A program made the translations under genes and the position numbers. A stretch of 64,000 bases of DNA, from the NCBI RefSeq assembly GCF_026212465.1, contig NC_080053.1, positions 10,765,469 through 10,829,468 on the forward strand, written 5' to 3'. Below are positions 1-13,900 of this stretch, piece after piece (the first letter of the stretch is position 1; each line of letters starts with the position of its first letter). A model generated the notes under the pieces. The model saw nothing but the letters and a program-made list of their open reading frames with translations. It did no database searches and had not been told where the DNA came from. The DNA comes from Amaranthus tricolor. Its lineage: Eukaryota > Streptophyta > Magnoliopsida > Caryophyllales > Amaranthaceae.

Positions 1-47
1 GACATCTTCATCAACTCTACAAGTTATGAAAAACAAACAATTACAAT

Positions 48-2121
48 TTATATGTGATATATTGAAACTAAATTAATAAATAAATAAAATTTACCTTCTT
101 CAATGTGCTCTACTTCTTCCATGTGTTCTTCAAAAAACACTGGGATAGGAGATGAACGTAACCAATCTTGAGAACAAACAAGACTTTGAACCGTCGTAGG
201 AGCAAGGGAACTCCTAAACACATCAAGAACCCTCCCACTTGTGCTAAATGCACTCTCCGATGCCACAGTAGATACGGGGACCGCTAGTACATCACGTGCT
301 ATCTTTCCCGTAATAGGAAACCTACTACAATTAAACTTCCACCAACCTAAAATATCAAAGTTCTCACAATCTTCTTCGGTATCTTCATCTAAATATTTCT
401 CCAACTCAAGTTTCAATTCACCCTCTTTCTCATATTTCTGTTTCTTCCACTTGTTTTTCAACATCTCAATTTTTTTTGTGAGGCAACACAAGCATTATCA
501 TCTTTACTAGTAGCTGAAATTTCTTCTTTATGAACATCATTAGAGTGTGAACCTCTATACTCCTCAAATAAAAGAAACAAAGCTTCCTTCACCTTTTTTG
601 CAAGTGAATTCCCAACACTTGAACCATAAACCTCAACTAACATCCACTCAACATACTCAAGTTTATAACGGGGATCAAGTACCACAGCAACAAAAATCAA
701 CAAATTAATTTTTTCAGGATCACCCCAATATTTATCATACTTATCCTTCATTACACTAGCCATTAGAGACATTGCTATATCATCAGAATCAATTAAATCT
801 TTCAAAAGAGCAGAAATATTCACAATTTCGTGAAAAAATATGTTTGCAGTCACATATAAAGAGCCAGAAACACGCAAAGTAAGATCGTAAAAGCTTTCTA
901 GAAACTGACAAAACCTTCTAACATTATCCCAATCAGCAATTCCAGGTTTACCCTTTCCCTCTCTATCCTTTAACTCACTAGCATAATAGGGATCTTCTTC
1001 ACAATACCTCTCAAATACATCCTCAAGAACAAGTGCAGCCTCTAACATGAGATAGGTGGAATTCCACCTTGTACAAACATCAAGACATAACAACTTTTTA
1101 ATTATAATCTTAGCAGCTACAATACACTTTTTAAACTTTAACAACCTTGCAGGAGATTGTTTGATAAACCTCACTGCTTGCCTAACACGCACAACAGAAT
1201 TATCCACGTGTTTCATTCCATCACTAACAACCAAATTTATGATATGAGCAACACAACGCATATGAAGAAAACGACACTTAAGAATTTCAGTTTTCCAAGC
1301 ATTAATTTTTTTTTGCATATACCCTATAGCCACGTCATTTGAACTAGCATTGTCAACAGTTATGCAAAAAATTTTCTCAAGATCCCATTCAATTAAACAT
1401 TTCTCAATTGCCCTACCAATTTCATCACCCTTATGACTAGAGGCAGGAATAAAGTTCAATATTTTTTTTGTAATTTCCAATCATTATCTATGAAATGAGC
1501 AGTTAAGACCATATAATTAATTTGTTGCACAGAAGTCCATGAATCAGTGGTTAAAGATACCCTAGAGTTACAACTCTTTAAAAATGATTTTAACTTTCTT
1601 TTTTCAGTTAAGTATGTTTCATAACAATCTTTTGCTACAGTAATCCTAGATGGTACATGAAACCTAGGCTTCATTAGACTACAAAAATACTTAAATCCTT
1701 GGCCTTCAACAAACTTAAAAGGCAACTCATCAACAATTATCATATATGACAAACCTTTTCTAAGCTTTCCTGCATCAAACTTATGAACAACTAAGCCACT
1801 AGAAGCACTCCCGGTTTCTTTAGCAACTTGAAATGAAAGCAAACTTTGTTTAGACTTAGAGTCTTTAGGAACATTGTAAGGATACTTACGACACTTTGAA
1901 ATGTGTGCCCACAAAGTGCTTGTTCCATTCCTCTTACTATTGTATTTGTATTGAATTGCACAGTATTTGCATTTGGCTTGCAATCCAGATTCTATTTCAA
2001 TTTTTAAGAAGTGATCCCATACGCCGGAATGATCCTTCATCCGTTTTCGAACAGTGCCAATGGTTGCTTTAGAGGCCGTTGAGGTCTCTGTTCTAGCAGT
2101 ATCAGTTTCTGGGTTTGACAT
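48..2121 (-). pseudogene. hAT transposase (zinc finger BED, RICESLEEPER-like), frameshifted
   Basis: Three overlapping minus-strand frames together cover a plant hAT transposase. The first (2121 to 1456) starts with Met-Ser-Asn and has a BED zinc finger (CKYC, then HISKC). The second (1480 to 458) carries the RNase H-like catalytic region, including an RFIKQSPAR-type helix and the NLLIFVAVVLDPRYKLEY block common in these proteins. The third (491 to 48) holds the C-terminal dimerisation domain (WWKFNCSRFPI, ASESAFSTSGRVLD). Both breaks lie in runs of eight A on the coding strand, near 1462-1470 and 468-476, and each needs one extra A to restore the frame. Either the gene is dead or these are homopolymer errors. 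DNA binding and transposition are the family roles. Confidence 0.85.
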
Positions 2122-2189
2122 CTAGAAAAAGAACAATAGAACATATATTAAATCAAACCCTAAACACTTAAAAACATAGATTAATCACA

Positions 2190-2690
2190 AAATTAAATCG
2201 AACAAGCAAAAATGGAAGAACACGAAAAACAAAGATTAAACACAAAACACCCTAAGTCGAACCCTAAACGAACACATTAAACCCAAAAAATTAAACACAA
2301 AATCAAATCAAACAAAAAAAAAATGGAAGAAGACTAAACCCAGAAAAACAGTAAACAAGCAAAAATGGAAGAACACGAACCCTAAATCGAACAAAGATTA
2401 AACACAAAAAACCCTAAATCGAACCCTAAACGAACACATTAAACCCAGAAAATTAAACACAAAATCAAATCGAACAAAAAAAATGGAAGAAGACTAAACC
2501 CAGAAAAACAGTAAACCCAGAAAAATAGTAAACAAGCAAAAATGGAAGAACACGAACCCTAAATCGAACAAAGATTAAACACAAAAAACAAAGATTAAAC
2601 ACAAAAAAGCCTAAATCGAACCCTAAACGAACACATTAAAACCAGAAAATTAAACACAAAATTAAATCGAACAAAAAAAAATGGAAGAAG
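2190..2690 (-). repeat. Tandem repeat in the hAT leader, about three units
   Basis: A unit of roughly 150-180 bp repeats about three times between the transposase start and the GC-rich terminal zone. The phrases GCAAAAATGGAAGAACACGA and CGAACCCTAAACGAACACAT mark each unit. The plant telobox core AACCCTAAA recurs in the units. No coding potential is evident. Confidence 0.7.
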
Positions 2691-3154
2691 ACTTACTTGG
2701 ACGGTTGGACCGGCTGGAGAGGAGTGGCGTACTGGCGTGAGGAGTCGACGTCGGCTGCCGGCGGGCTTAGGCTTAGGGTTTTAAGGAATTTAGAATTTAG
2801 AGAGAGAATGAAAAAAAGGGGACGGCGGGAGGGAGACTGGGACTCTGGGAGAGAATGGAAAAAAGGTGAGTGTTAGTAAGGGTTTTTGTTTTAGGTTTTA
2901 AAATTACGGTCTTACCAAACCTAATCTTTATTTAATATTTAACGATAGTGTCAGCTTAATATTTAATATTTAAAATTACGGTCTTACTCTAGTAATGCGG
3001 TTTTCGGTTTTTAAAAATTCCAAACCTAATCCAAACCTAATTATTTCGGTTTTTAAATTTACAAACCTAATCCAAACCAAATTTAAAAAATCACCAAACC
3101 ATATTTGTTATTCGGTTTGGTCTGCGGTTTTAATCCGAATAAGTTTCACCCCTA

Positions 3155-3829
3155 ACAGAATGTTGGCCCGTAAAGAAGACTTTTGAATATAAGATGGAAG
3201 TTACAGAAATGCGTATGCTAAAGTGGATGTGCAGTCAAACATTGTTGGATCGGATAAGGAACCAGGAGTTTAGAGAGAAACTAGGGATCGCCCTTATCTC
3301 TGCAAAGATGCGCGAAAATAGGTTGAGATGGTATGAACATGTGCAAAGAAAGACTTTGGACGCCCCTGTGAGGCGGATAGAAAGCATCATAGTAGAGGAT
3401 AAGAGAAGTCAAGGAAGACCTAGGAGAACTTAGAAGGAGCAAATTAAAATCGACTTGCATAAGTTACACCTCTCTGAGGACCTGACCAGAGATAGAGTTA
3501 GTTGGAAGTGTCATATTCATGTTCTAGACTATTGATCCCTTGCGCTTACCTGTTGGTGCTCTTGTTCTCTAACTTCTTTATGTATCTTTTTATTCTATTT
3601 TTATTTTATTTTTATGCATTTTATTAATCTTTATTTAATATTTAACGATAGTGTCAGCTTCACTCAGTCTTATTCATTGCAGGAATTACTCTTGATCTTT
3701 CTTGAGTTGAGGGACTCATTGGCTGCGCTCTCCTTTTATGGGTATGATTTGTCGTCTTTCTTCCCTTTCCAGACCCTGCTCATAGTTTTTATGGGCGGGA
3801 TACACTGGGTAAGATGATATTGATGATGA
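3155..3829 (+). pseudogene. RTE-type LINE 3' fragment (copy A)
   Basis: The frame from about 3158 matches the C-terminal part of plant RTE reverse transcriptases: ECWPVKK, then EMRMLKWMC, RLRWYEHVQRK and APVRRIE. It is broken by a TAG at 3431-3433 where the family has Trp, and ends at about 3533. The rest is the characteristic RTE 3' tail: CCAGACCCTGCTCATAG, GCGGGATACACTGGG and a short GATGAT tail ending near 3829. Copies B, C and D in this window share the tail or the coding part. The 5' side is cut by the hAT insertion at 3154. Confidence 0.8.
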
Positions 3830-4628
3830 TTTGTTCGCAGTTAGCAACTGCAAACAACTTCATAACTTGAAGTTTGGGGATCAAGCGTTTAATTGGAAAT
3901 AAGTTCTTCCGAAGCTTATTATGTGATTTTCTTTGCTGAATTTACTTGTTTATTTCAAATTTTCCTTTTCTTCATACAGGCTAATGTCCTGTGAGACGGC
4001 CGCATACGTGCGACCACTCATAGGTCCTCCCCATAATTTTAAAGTTGCCATTTAAAAGCTTGAATTGGACGTTTTAGACCTTGAAATAAGCATTTTAAGT
4101 CTTGGATTTGACAAATTTTAAACTATTGGAATAGACATTCTAAATCTTGAAATGAATATTTTATAGTTGGAGTAGTTAAGTAAAATATAAATTAAGGGTT
4201 AGAGTAGGGGTTTTGAGAGTTAAAATTGACATTTTAAGGGGTGGAATGAGTGTTTTAAGAGTTGAATTTGATAGCTAAAAAATTAAATTAAGCCTCTGAA
4301 GAAGGAAGATTAATGCTTGAAGTAGGGGTTTTAAGTGTTCGATTTGACCTTTTCAAATGTTGAGATGTGTTTAAGGCTTAAACTCGGCAAATATAAAATT
4401 TTTTTGGTCGCACGTGTAAGGAGGACCGCATACAAGTTTTTTATTTTCCAAAACCAAAGCCCAAACAATTAGTCTATTGAGAGATCGTCTCTGGCTCAGT
4501 CCATTAAAACTTAATGTCTACTTACTATATTCTTAATGCTTACCTACCTTATCCTTAATGTCTACTTACTATATCTTAAATGTCTACATACATCATTCTT
4601 AATGCCTATTTATAATATTGTAAAAAAA
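3830..4628. other. Intergenic DNA with a possible inverted-repeat element
   Basis: No gene is visible. GCATACGTGCGACC near 4001 and its near-complement GGTCGCACGTGTA near 4408 form an inverted pair about 400 bp apart. Between them degenerate phrases of 30-36 bp (TTTTAAGTCTTGGATTTGAC-like) repeat several times. This looks like an old non-autonomous transposon, but no target duplication was found. Confidence 0.35.
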
Positions 4629-4891
4629 TACTCTCTCCGAACCAATTTAGTTGTCCCATTTCCTTATTTGGCAAAGTCTTTTTAGTTGTCTCATTTCTAT
4701 TTTTGTCAATCTTTTTTTACCTAATTATCCTTAGTTCACACAAGTAATTACGAATATACCCCTATATACCTTACTTACCCAACTACCCTTCACTACTTAC
4801 CCTTTACTACTTACCCTTTTTAATGGACCCCACACCATCCTTAATAACCGTGCCCAAGCAAATGGAACATCTAAATTGGTTCGAAGGGAGT

Positions 4892-7369
<2,478 letters not shown>

Positions 7370-7375
7370 GGAGTA

Positions 7376-7993
7376 TAAAATAAGTCGACCCAATTAAAAA
7401 ATAATCTTTCAAAAAGTCCGTCTCTCACGGGAATTTGTGAAGCCAAATTGTGGGTGGACCAAGAGGTTGGCAATTGGCATTGCTGTTCCTTCAACAATCA
7501 AATTTTATTCATTCGTAATTATCCCTCTTGTTAGTCGTTTCTCACGTTTACCAACACCAAACCAAAACATCACAAATCCTTCACAATTTCGTCCCTCTCT
7601 TTCTCTCTCTATCTCTTGTTTCGTCCTTCTTTGTCTTTGCGTCAGATCTAAGACACAGACAAACTTCTAGGTTAAGATTAACCCTAACCAGATCCATCTT
7701 CTACTACTCTATTTCAATCACCCTTGGTATTTTTTTTCTTTCTCTCTCGGCAATTTTATTTTAATTCTCCTAATTTTCAGTTTGGCTTGTTGTATTTCGA
7801 TTTTAGTTGCTACATTTTAATTTAGGTATTTATGAGTTTTCTTACATTACCAGTGAATAGATTGCAACATTTCACTGTTCAAATGAAAATGGAATTGTTT
7901 AGGAGTACTTGTCATTGACTGCGTTTTTATTTTACATTTTTGGTTTTTAGTGATCGGATGTCGGCGTATCGTTAAAGCTAAGGTGGTTCGAAA
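7376..7993 (+). promoter_or_regulatory. Proximal promoter and 5' UTR of the TNO1-like gene
   Basis: The stretch from the solo LTR to the start codon has pyrimidine-rich patches at about 7590-7625 (CTCTCTTTCTCTCTCTATC), common near plant transcription starts. A 5' UTR intron is likely: GT near 7727 and TTTTTAG at 7943-7950 would join the upstream leader to the 43 bases before the ATG. Donor choice and start site are inferred. Confidence 0.4.
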
Positions 7994-10900
7994 ATGGACA
8001 AAAAATCGAACCGCACTGATCTTCTTGCTGCTGGTCGTAAAAAGGTTTTATTCTCGATACTTAATGTATTTACTTTTGTTCATTTCAGCTAGTTGTGGTT
8101 TTATTGCACTCAATCCTGTACAAATTAAACTGAAACACCTGCTTTATTAAAATTAGTCAAGAAGTTTAATTTTACATTTTACCAAGCATAGGCATTGTTT
8201 ATCTAGTATTACTGCAAGTTGTTTTCAATTTTGATGTATTTTTGGTCTGTTTGATTTCTTTGTATGTGCTTTAATGAAATTGCAAAGGATGAGACTTATG
8301 CTTATGTTTGATCGTAGTTGTTCTTTTATCTTAATTTTTTGCCGTAAACTTCTGCTCAGCTAACGAAGCCCTTTTGAGTATCTAAGGGCCTATGGCTATG
8401 CCGTTGTTTGTCTCCTTCATGAGGTGCATTTATGGAACAGCCCAGGATTCGCCATTATGGCCTAACCAATTTTTATGTTCACCAAAGTGTTAGCTGACTT
8501 GTCGTTTCTGTGGCGATGCTTAAAGCCCTAAGATGATGGAAACCCTGCTTCCAATTAAAATGCTGTTTCCTTGCCACTTTCCAGAATATGTAAAACTATA
8601 GTATGCTGGTTTCTTACCCAGATATTACGAACATGTGATGATTTATTTCAGACTTGGTTGTTTTGAATTGGGTTTTTATTTTGTATGCTTTTTTGCCCCC
8701 AGCTTCAGCAATACCGCCAAAAGAAGGATAATAAAGGGAAGGATGGGAAAGGGAAAGACGGAAAAAGCAATAGTAAGTCCATGGGTAAAGCTGATAAATC
8801 TGAACAGACTGACGCTGATTGCAATTTAATTTCTTCTCTGGATACGGCAAATGCAGAATCATCACAAGTTCTTGAACCAGAAGTTGAATCATCTGCTAAA
8901 TCTTTAGATTCTACCATTGACAGCCCGAAGTTGTCGGCTGAGCCTTCATTGAATCATAAACCTGACGTCAATGCTGTTATAGGAGAGGGGGTGGTTGAGA
9001 TAAGTAGCCTTGAAGTAGAAGGATCTGTTACATCAGAATGTACTGATTTCAATACGGTTTTACATCAGCGTGCTAATTCTGCCTTTGAAGCAGCTGAAAT
9101 GGTTGCCACTGCTTCTATTGAACCTAAGTACGTGCTGGAGGGAGTTCAGGTATCAGCTGTAGGTTGTGCCTTCTTTCTTCATCTTCTTTTATATTATTCA
9201 TATCATCATTCGCATCATCATCATGCTATAAACTAAAACAAAAAATCTTTACATGAATAGGCTATTAGATTATGATGAACTAAGAAATGAATATAAATCT
9301 TCACAATTTTGATGCTCCCTGTCTCCCCCTGCTTATTTCCTCTCTTTCCTTAGCTAATTGTTCCTATGCCTTCCTCTGTGAGATACTATTCTAATTAAAA
9401 GTGCATGTAATTCTCTCACCTCTGAACAGTCAGTTTGTAATACATCAATAGCTTCAATATATCTTGTTTATGATTATGGCCATTTAACGTGTCTGTAAAT
9501 TATGGAGTTTAAACTTGCGAATTTGATGTATAATTTTATTCTCATTTGTTGTTGGGTAGGGGCAATGCAGGAGGCTGACAGGTTTGTTCTGGAGCCCGGA
9601 AGAGATGAAAAACTACCAGTTTCCATTGCCATCAGTGAAACGACAAGTCCTAAAAAACTGAATCAGCAAGGAGAAGATGTCATGGTCTTTCCATCTGATG
9701 AAAAATCATTTTATTTGCATTCTTTGAATGATTCAAGCTACTGCGAGGGTGGAGAAAATCGAGCTCATTTAGATCAGAAAATTGTTGAAGGGTATGATGA
9801 GACAGATTTACCCGAGGTTTCTAGTATGGTTGATATTAAGAGTCACAATGACACTGTTAAGAGCAACAATGACACTCACAATGAAACTTTGTGCCATGGT
9901 GTAAAAGGCAACTCGTTGGACCTGGTTCAGCTTGCAGAATTGCTGAAGGGGCTCTCTGAAAATGATTTTCTGTACTTGATCAAGTCAAGGGAAAGGGTAG
10001 ATCATAAAAATCGTTCGGTGCACAAAAATGAGATGTTTGCTTTTCCTGAGACATTTCAAGAGCAGTTTTATTTAGCAAACATTTCAAAAGACTGTTTTCA
10101 TTTGCAACTTTTGGAGCAGCATGAGAATCAAATAGATCATGATCTTGACAAAGGAGCTGAACTTTCTTCATTGCTTACAGATGTCCAAGAGTGTAAAAAA
10201 AGACTTGGTGTGGAGCTTGCTCAATGTAGATCTGAATTGGAGGTTTCGATGAACGAGAAATTGAAATTTCAGAATTTGTATAATGCTGCCAAGGAAGAGA
10301 GTGTGGTGTTTTCTGCCAAGACAGATGAGCTGAAGCGTGAATTGGATAACTCAGTCATGCACATTTCCAGTCTTTCTGCAGATCTGACCAGCACCAAGGC
10401 TTTATTGGAAGCATCACAGGTGGAGAATGAAAAGCTATTGAAAAGTTTGGCTCTGGTGTCTGAGCAGCGGAATAAATTTGAGGAGGTAATGCAGCAGTAT
10501 TCTCGTGAGAATCAAAAACTTTCAGTGAATATGGCTGATAGTGGTAGTCAATTGGCTGCATTGGAGCAGGAAGTTTCAAATTTGAAAACCAGTCTTTCTT
10601 CTATGGTGGAAGACAGGAAGAGATTTGAAGAGGAAAATGAGTTACATTTTCACGAGAAGGAGATGCTTTTAGGAGATTTGGCAGATTGCAGGAGTGAAAT
10701 TGCAGCTTTGCAGCTGGAAAAATCTGATTTTGACTCCAGCCTTTCAATCTTGACCAAAGAGAATAAGAAGCTAAAGGACCATGAGGAGTTTCTTGCCCAG
10801 GAGTTTGAAAGACTTTCTACTGAGCTTGTTGTTTACCAAGATCAGGTGTCTATGCAACATCAGGGGAATTTGCAGCTTGAGGCTGAACTCAAAGAAGCAT

Positions 10901-13900
10901 TGTTACGTCTTGAGCAAATGGCAGAGGAAAATATTATTCTCCATAGTAGCTTGGAAATCTATAAAGCTAAAGTAGCTGAGATTGTTGGCAGGCAAATTCA
11001 ACTTTCTGATGTAGGTACTGGGTCCAGGGTTCATATTCGAACATCTGATACTGGTTGCTCAGTGGAAACTTCCGAGAAAGAAGACACTGAAATTTCATTG
11101 TCAGTTGGTCCTACAACTGGAGATGTGTCTGATGGTACATTCCTTTCAGAGTTGCGATCTAGTTTCAGTGGCGGTGATTTAGTACTGAAGGGATACCTTG
11201 AGGAGGCTGATAAAATTATACAAAAACTTGAAAAGGCAGTTGATGGCATGCATTCTCACTCAGTATCCCTTAGTCGGTCATATGAGAAAAATGCTGCTGC
11301 AGGTGTATCGAAGTTGATTCAAGCTTTTGAGTCAAAGACTAATGTTGACGACCCTGTCACTGATGAAAGTCCCTCTGTTACTGAAAGTGTGGGGCCTCTT
11401 GATCCGTACTTCTCTGTGAAGGATGAATTAGTTAGTTTGAGAAATGTGCTTCAGGCACTGGCTCAGAATGTTGAGCATGTGGATTCTCTGATCATGGAAG
11501 AAATTAGTCGCTATAAAGCTGCTATAATCTCTTGTAGGGAGCTTGAGGTTGAAGTTGAAGCTTTGAAGAGTATGAGTAATAATCTTGAAGCTAGAAACAT
11601 TGAGCTAGAAGTTATTTGTGGAGCTATGAATCAGCATGCACATGATACTGAAGCAGCAAAAACTCAGCTTGAAGATTTATGTGAGGCCCTGAAGAGACAG
11701 TATGCAGTTCTTCAGTCAGATAATATTGAACTAGTTAAGAAGTTAACAGATGCTCATTCTAGAATCAGTGGTTTGCAGGTTATGTTGAATGAAATACGAC
11801 AAAAATCTGTCGAGCTGACCTCTATTATTCTTCATGAAGTTGAAAATGTGCAAAGGGGAATGAGAGAGGAAATTTTTTCAGTTGAGAGGAAATGGGATTC
11901 TGCCTTTTCTAGGCTTGCTCCAATGGTTCAAAAGCTTGACACAGTTGTTAAATCGGCAGTAGCTTATCCTCTCCTACATGAGATGAGCCAAGACTTGGAT
12001 ATTTTTGGCCACTTTTCGTCCTCCGTAAGTTTTGCCTGTGAAGTTATCAATAATTTGAAGACAAGGCATGAAGCTCATGATGAACTCTCTACCTCATACA
12101 AGGAAATAGAGGAAAAGTTGCGCAATGTCGATGAAGCACGCAGTTTGGCCATTGTCCTACTGCAGAAGTTTTCTTCTGATATTGTTAATATCCTAAATGT
12201 TACTGCTGATCACTTCAATGATGGTAAAATTTTTATGACAGAGAACAGCCAACAGGACCCTTTGGATGCTAGTTATTATGAGGATATTATAGCAAATCTG
12301 AGCAGTTTTTTGGGTGACTTGCTGCCGCATAAGGAGTTAAACAAAAAATTGTCCTCTGACTTGTTGAACAAAGCCAATGACATTGAGGAGTTGAGCAAAA
12401 GGTGTCTGGATACTGATACATTGTTGAAGCTTGCTTTAGAGGTCAAAAAACTTCTGAAGGTCCAAGATACAGAGATGGACTTAAATGAAGCACCTGTTTG
12501 GCAGTTGCAATCTTCAGTTACGTTGCTTACTCAGAAATACAAGGAGCTAGAAGAACAGGCTGGCGTATCAGTCAAAGATGCAAATTCTAGGTTGATGGAA
12601 TTGGATGATCTGCAGGGAAAAGTTGAGTCGTTAAACTCTGTGATTATTCAACAGCAGAATGAAATTGTTGTTCTCAGGGAGAGCTTGTTTCAGGCAAAGC
12701 ATGGCATTGAAGCATTGCAGGATGATTTACTGCAGAAAGCTAAGGAGCTTGAACAATCAGAGCTGCGGGTTGCTTCTATTAGAGAAAAGCTTAGTATAGC
12801 TGTTGCAAAGGGAAAAGGCTTGGTTGTGCAGCGTGACAATCTTAAACAGTCTTTGGCAGAGATGTCTAGTGAACTGGAAAGGTGTTCGCAGGAGTCCCAG
12901 TTGAAAGATTCAAGGATTCTTGAGGTTGAAGAGAAGCTGAAGAACTATTCAGAGGCTGGAGAACGTATGGAAGCTCTGGAATCTGAGTTGACATATATCC
13001 GTAACTCTGCGACGGCATTGAGAGAGTCTTTTCTTATGAAAGATTCTACCCTACAGAGGATAGAGGAGATTTTGGAAGATGTTGAGCTGCCAGATCATTT
13101 TCATTCCAAAGACATTATAGAGAAGGTTGATTGGCTAGCTAAGGTAGTTTCTGGAAATCCTTTACAGCCTTCTGATTGGGACCAGAGGAGTTCTGTTGGT
13201 GGTGGTTCATACTCAGATACCGGTTTTGTGGTCACAGATGGAGGCAAGGATGATGTACAAACCATCTCAAATATAGATGATGATCTGAAAAAGAAATATG
13301 AAGAGCTGCAGACAAAGTTTTATGAATTGGCTGAACAAAATGACATGCTCGAACAATCATTGATGGAAAGGAATATTTTGGTGCAACGCTGGGAGGAGAT
13401 TTTGGACAGAATAAATACACCTACCCAGATACGATCGATGGAGCCTGAAGAAAGGATTCACTGGTTAGGAACTGCCTTGTCAGAGGCCGACCAGCATATG
13501 AGATCTCTTCAGCAGAAAATTGAGACCCTTGAGAATTATTGTGATTCACTGTCGATTGATCTTGATGAATCACGTAAAAAGATATATGAACTTGAATCAT
13601 CTCTGGAGGCAAATTTGAACGAGAAGGAAGCTGCATTGTCTGAGGCTGATGACCACATGACTTCTCTTCAGCAGAAAATTAACATGTATGAAAATCATTG
13701 TGGTTCACTGTCTGCTGACTTGGAAGATTCACGAAGAAGAATATCTGAGCTTGAATACTTTCTGCAAACAGCTATCAAAGACAAGGAGTTTCTTTCTTGT
13801 AGCTTGGTTACTTTGATGTCTGATCGAGAAATAGTGTCGAGTATAGTTGAGCAATATGAGATTGAGTTGGATAGTCTGAGGAAAGATGTTACTGTTTTGC

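Larger units (their letters stand above)
1..3154 (-). mobile_element. hAT DNA transposon (Ac-like), left end beyond window
   Basis: The element runs on the minus strand: transposase frame at 48-2121, repeat-rich leader at about 2190-2690, and a terminal zone at 2700-3154 with several AAACC/GGTTT subterminal motifs. The end at 3141-3154 reads, in element orientation, TAGGGGTGAAACTT, a typical plant hAT terminus. The next eight bases (3155-3162, ACAGAATG) are the likely target duplication and belong to an RTE LINE reading frame, so the hAT landed inside that LINE. The other terminus is not in the window, so the duplication cannot be confirmed here. Confidence 0.8.

Noticed and set aside
2150..2690. 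Interstitial telomeric repeat
   Set aside because: CCCTAAA motifs are scattered among other sequence and are not in a head-to-tail array.
8614..8917. Minus-strand frames opposite exon 2 of the TNO1-like gene
   Set aside because: They are shadows of the coding strand and of low-complexity Lys codons.
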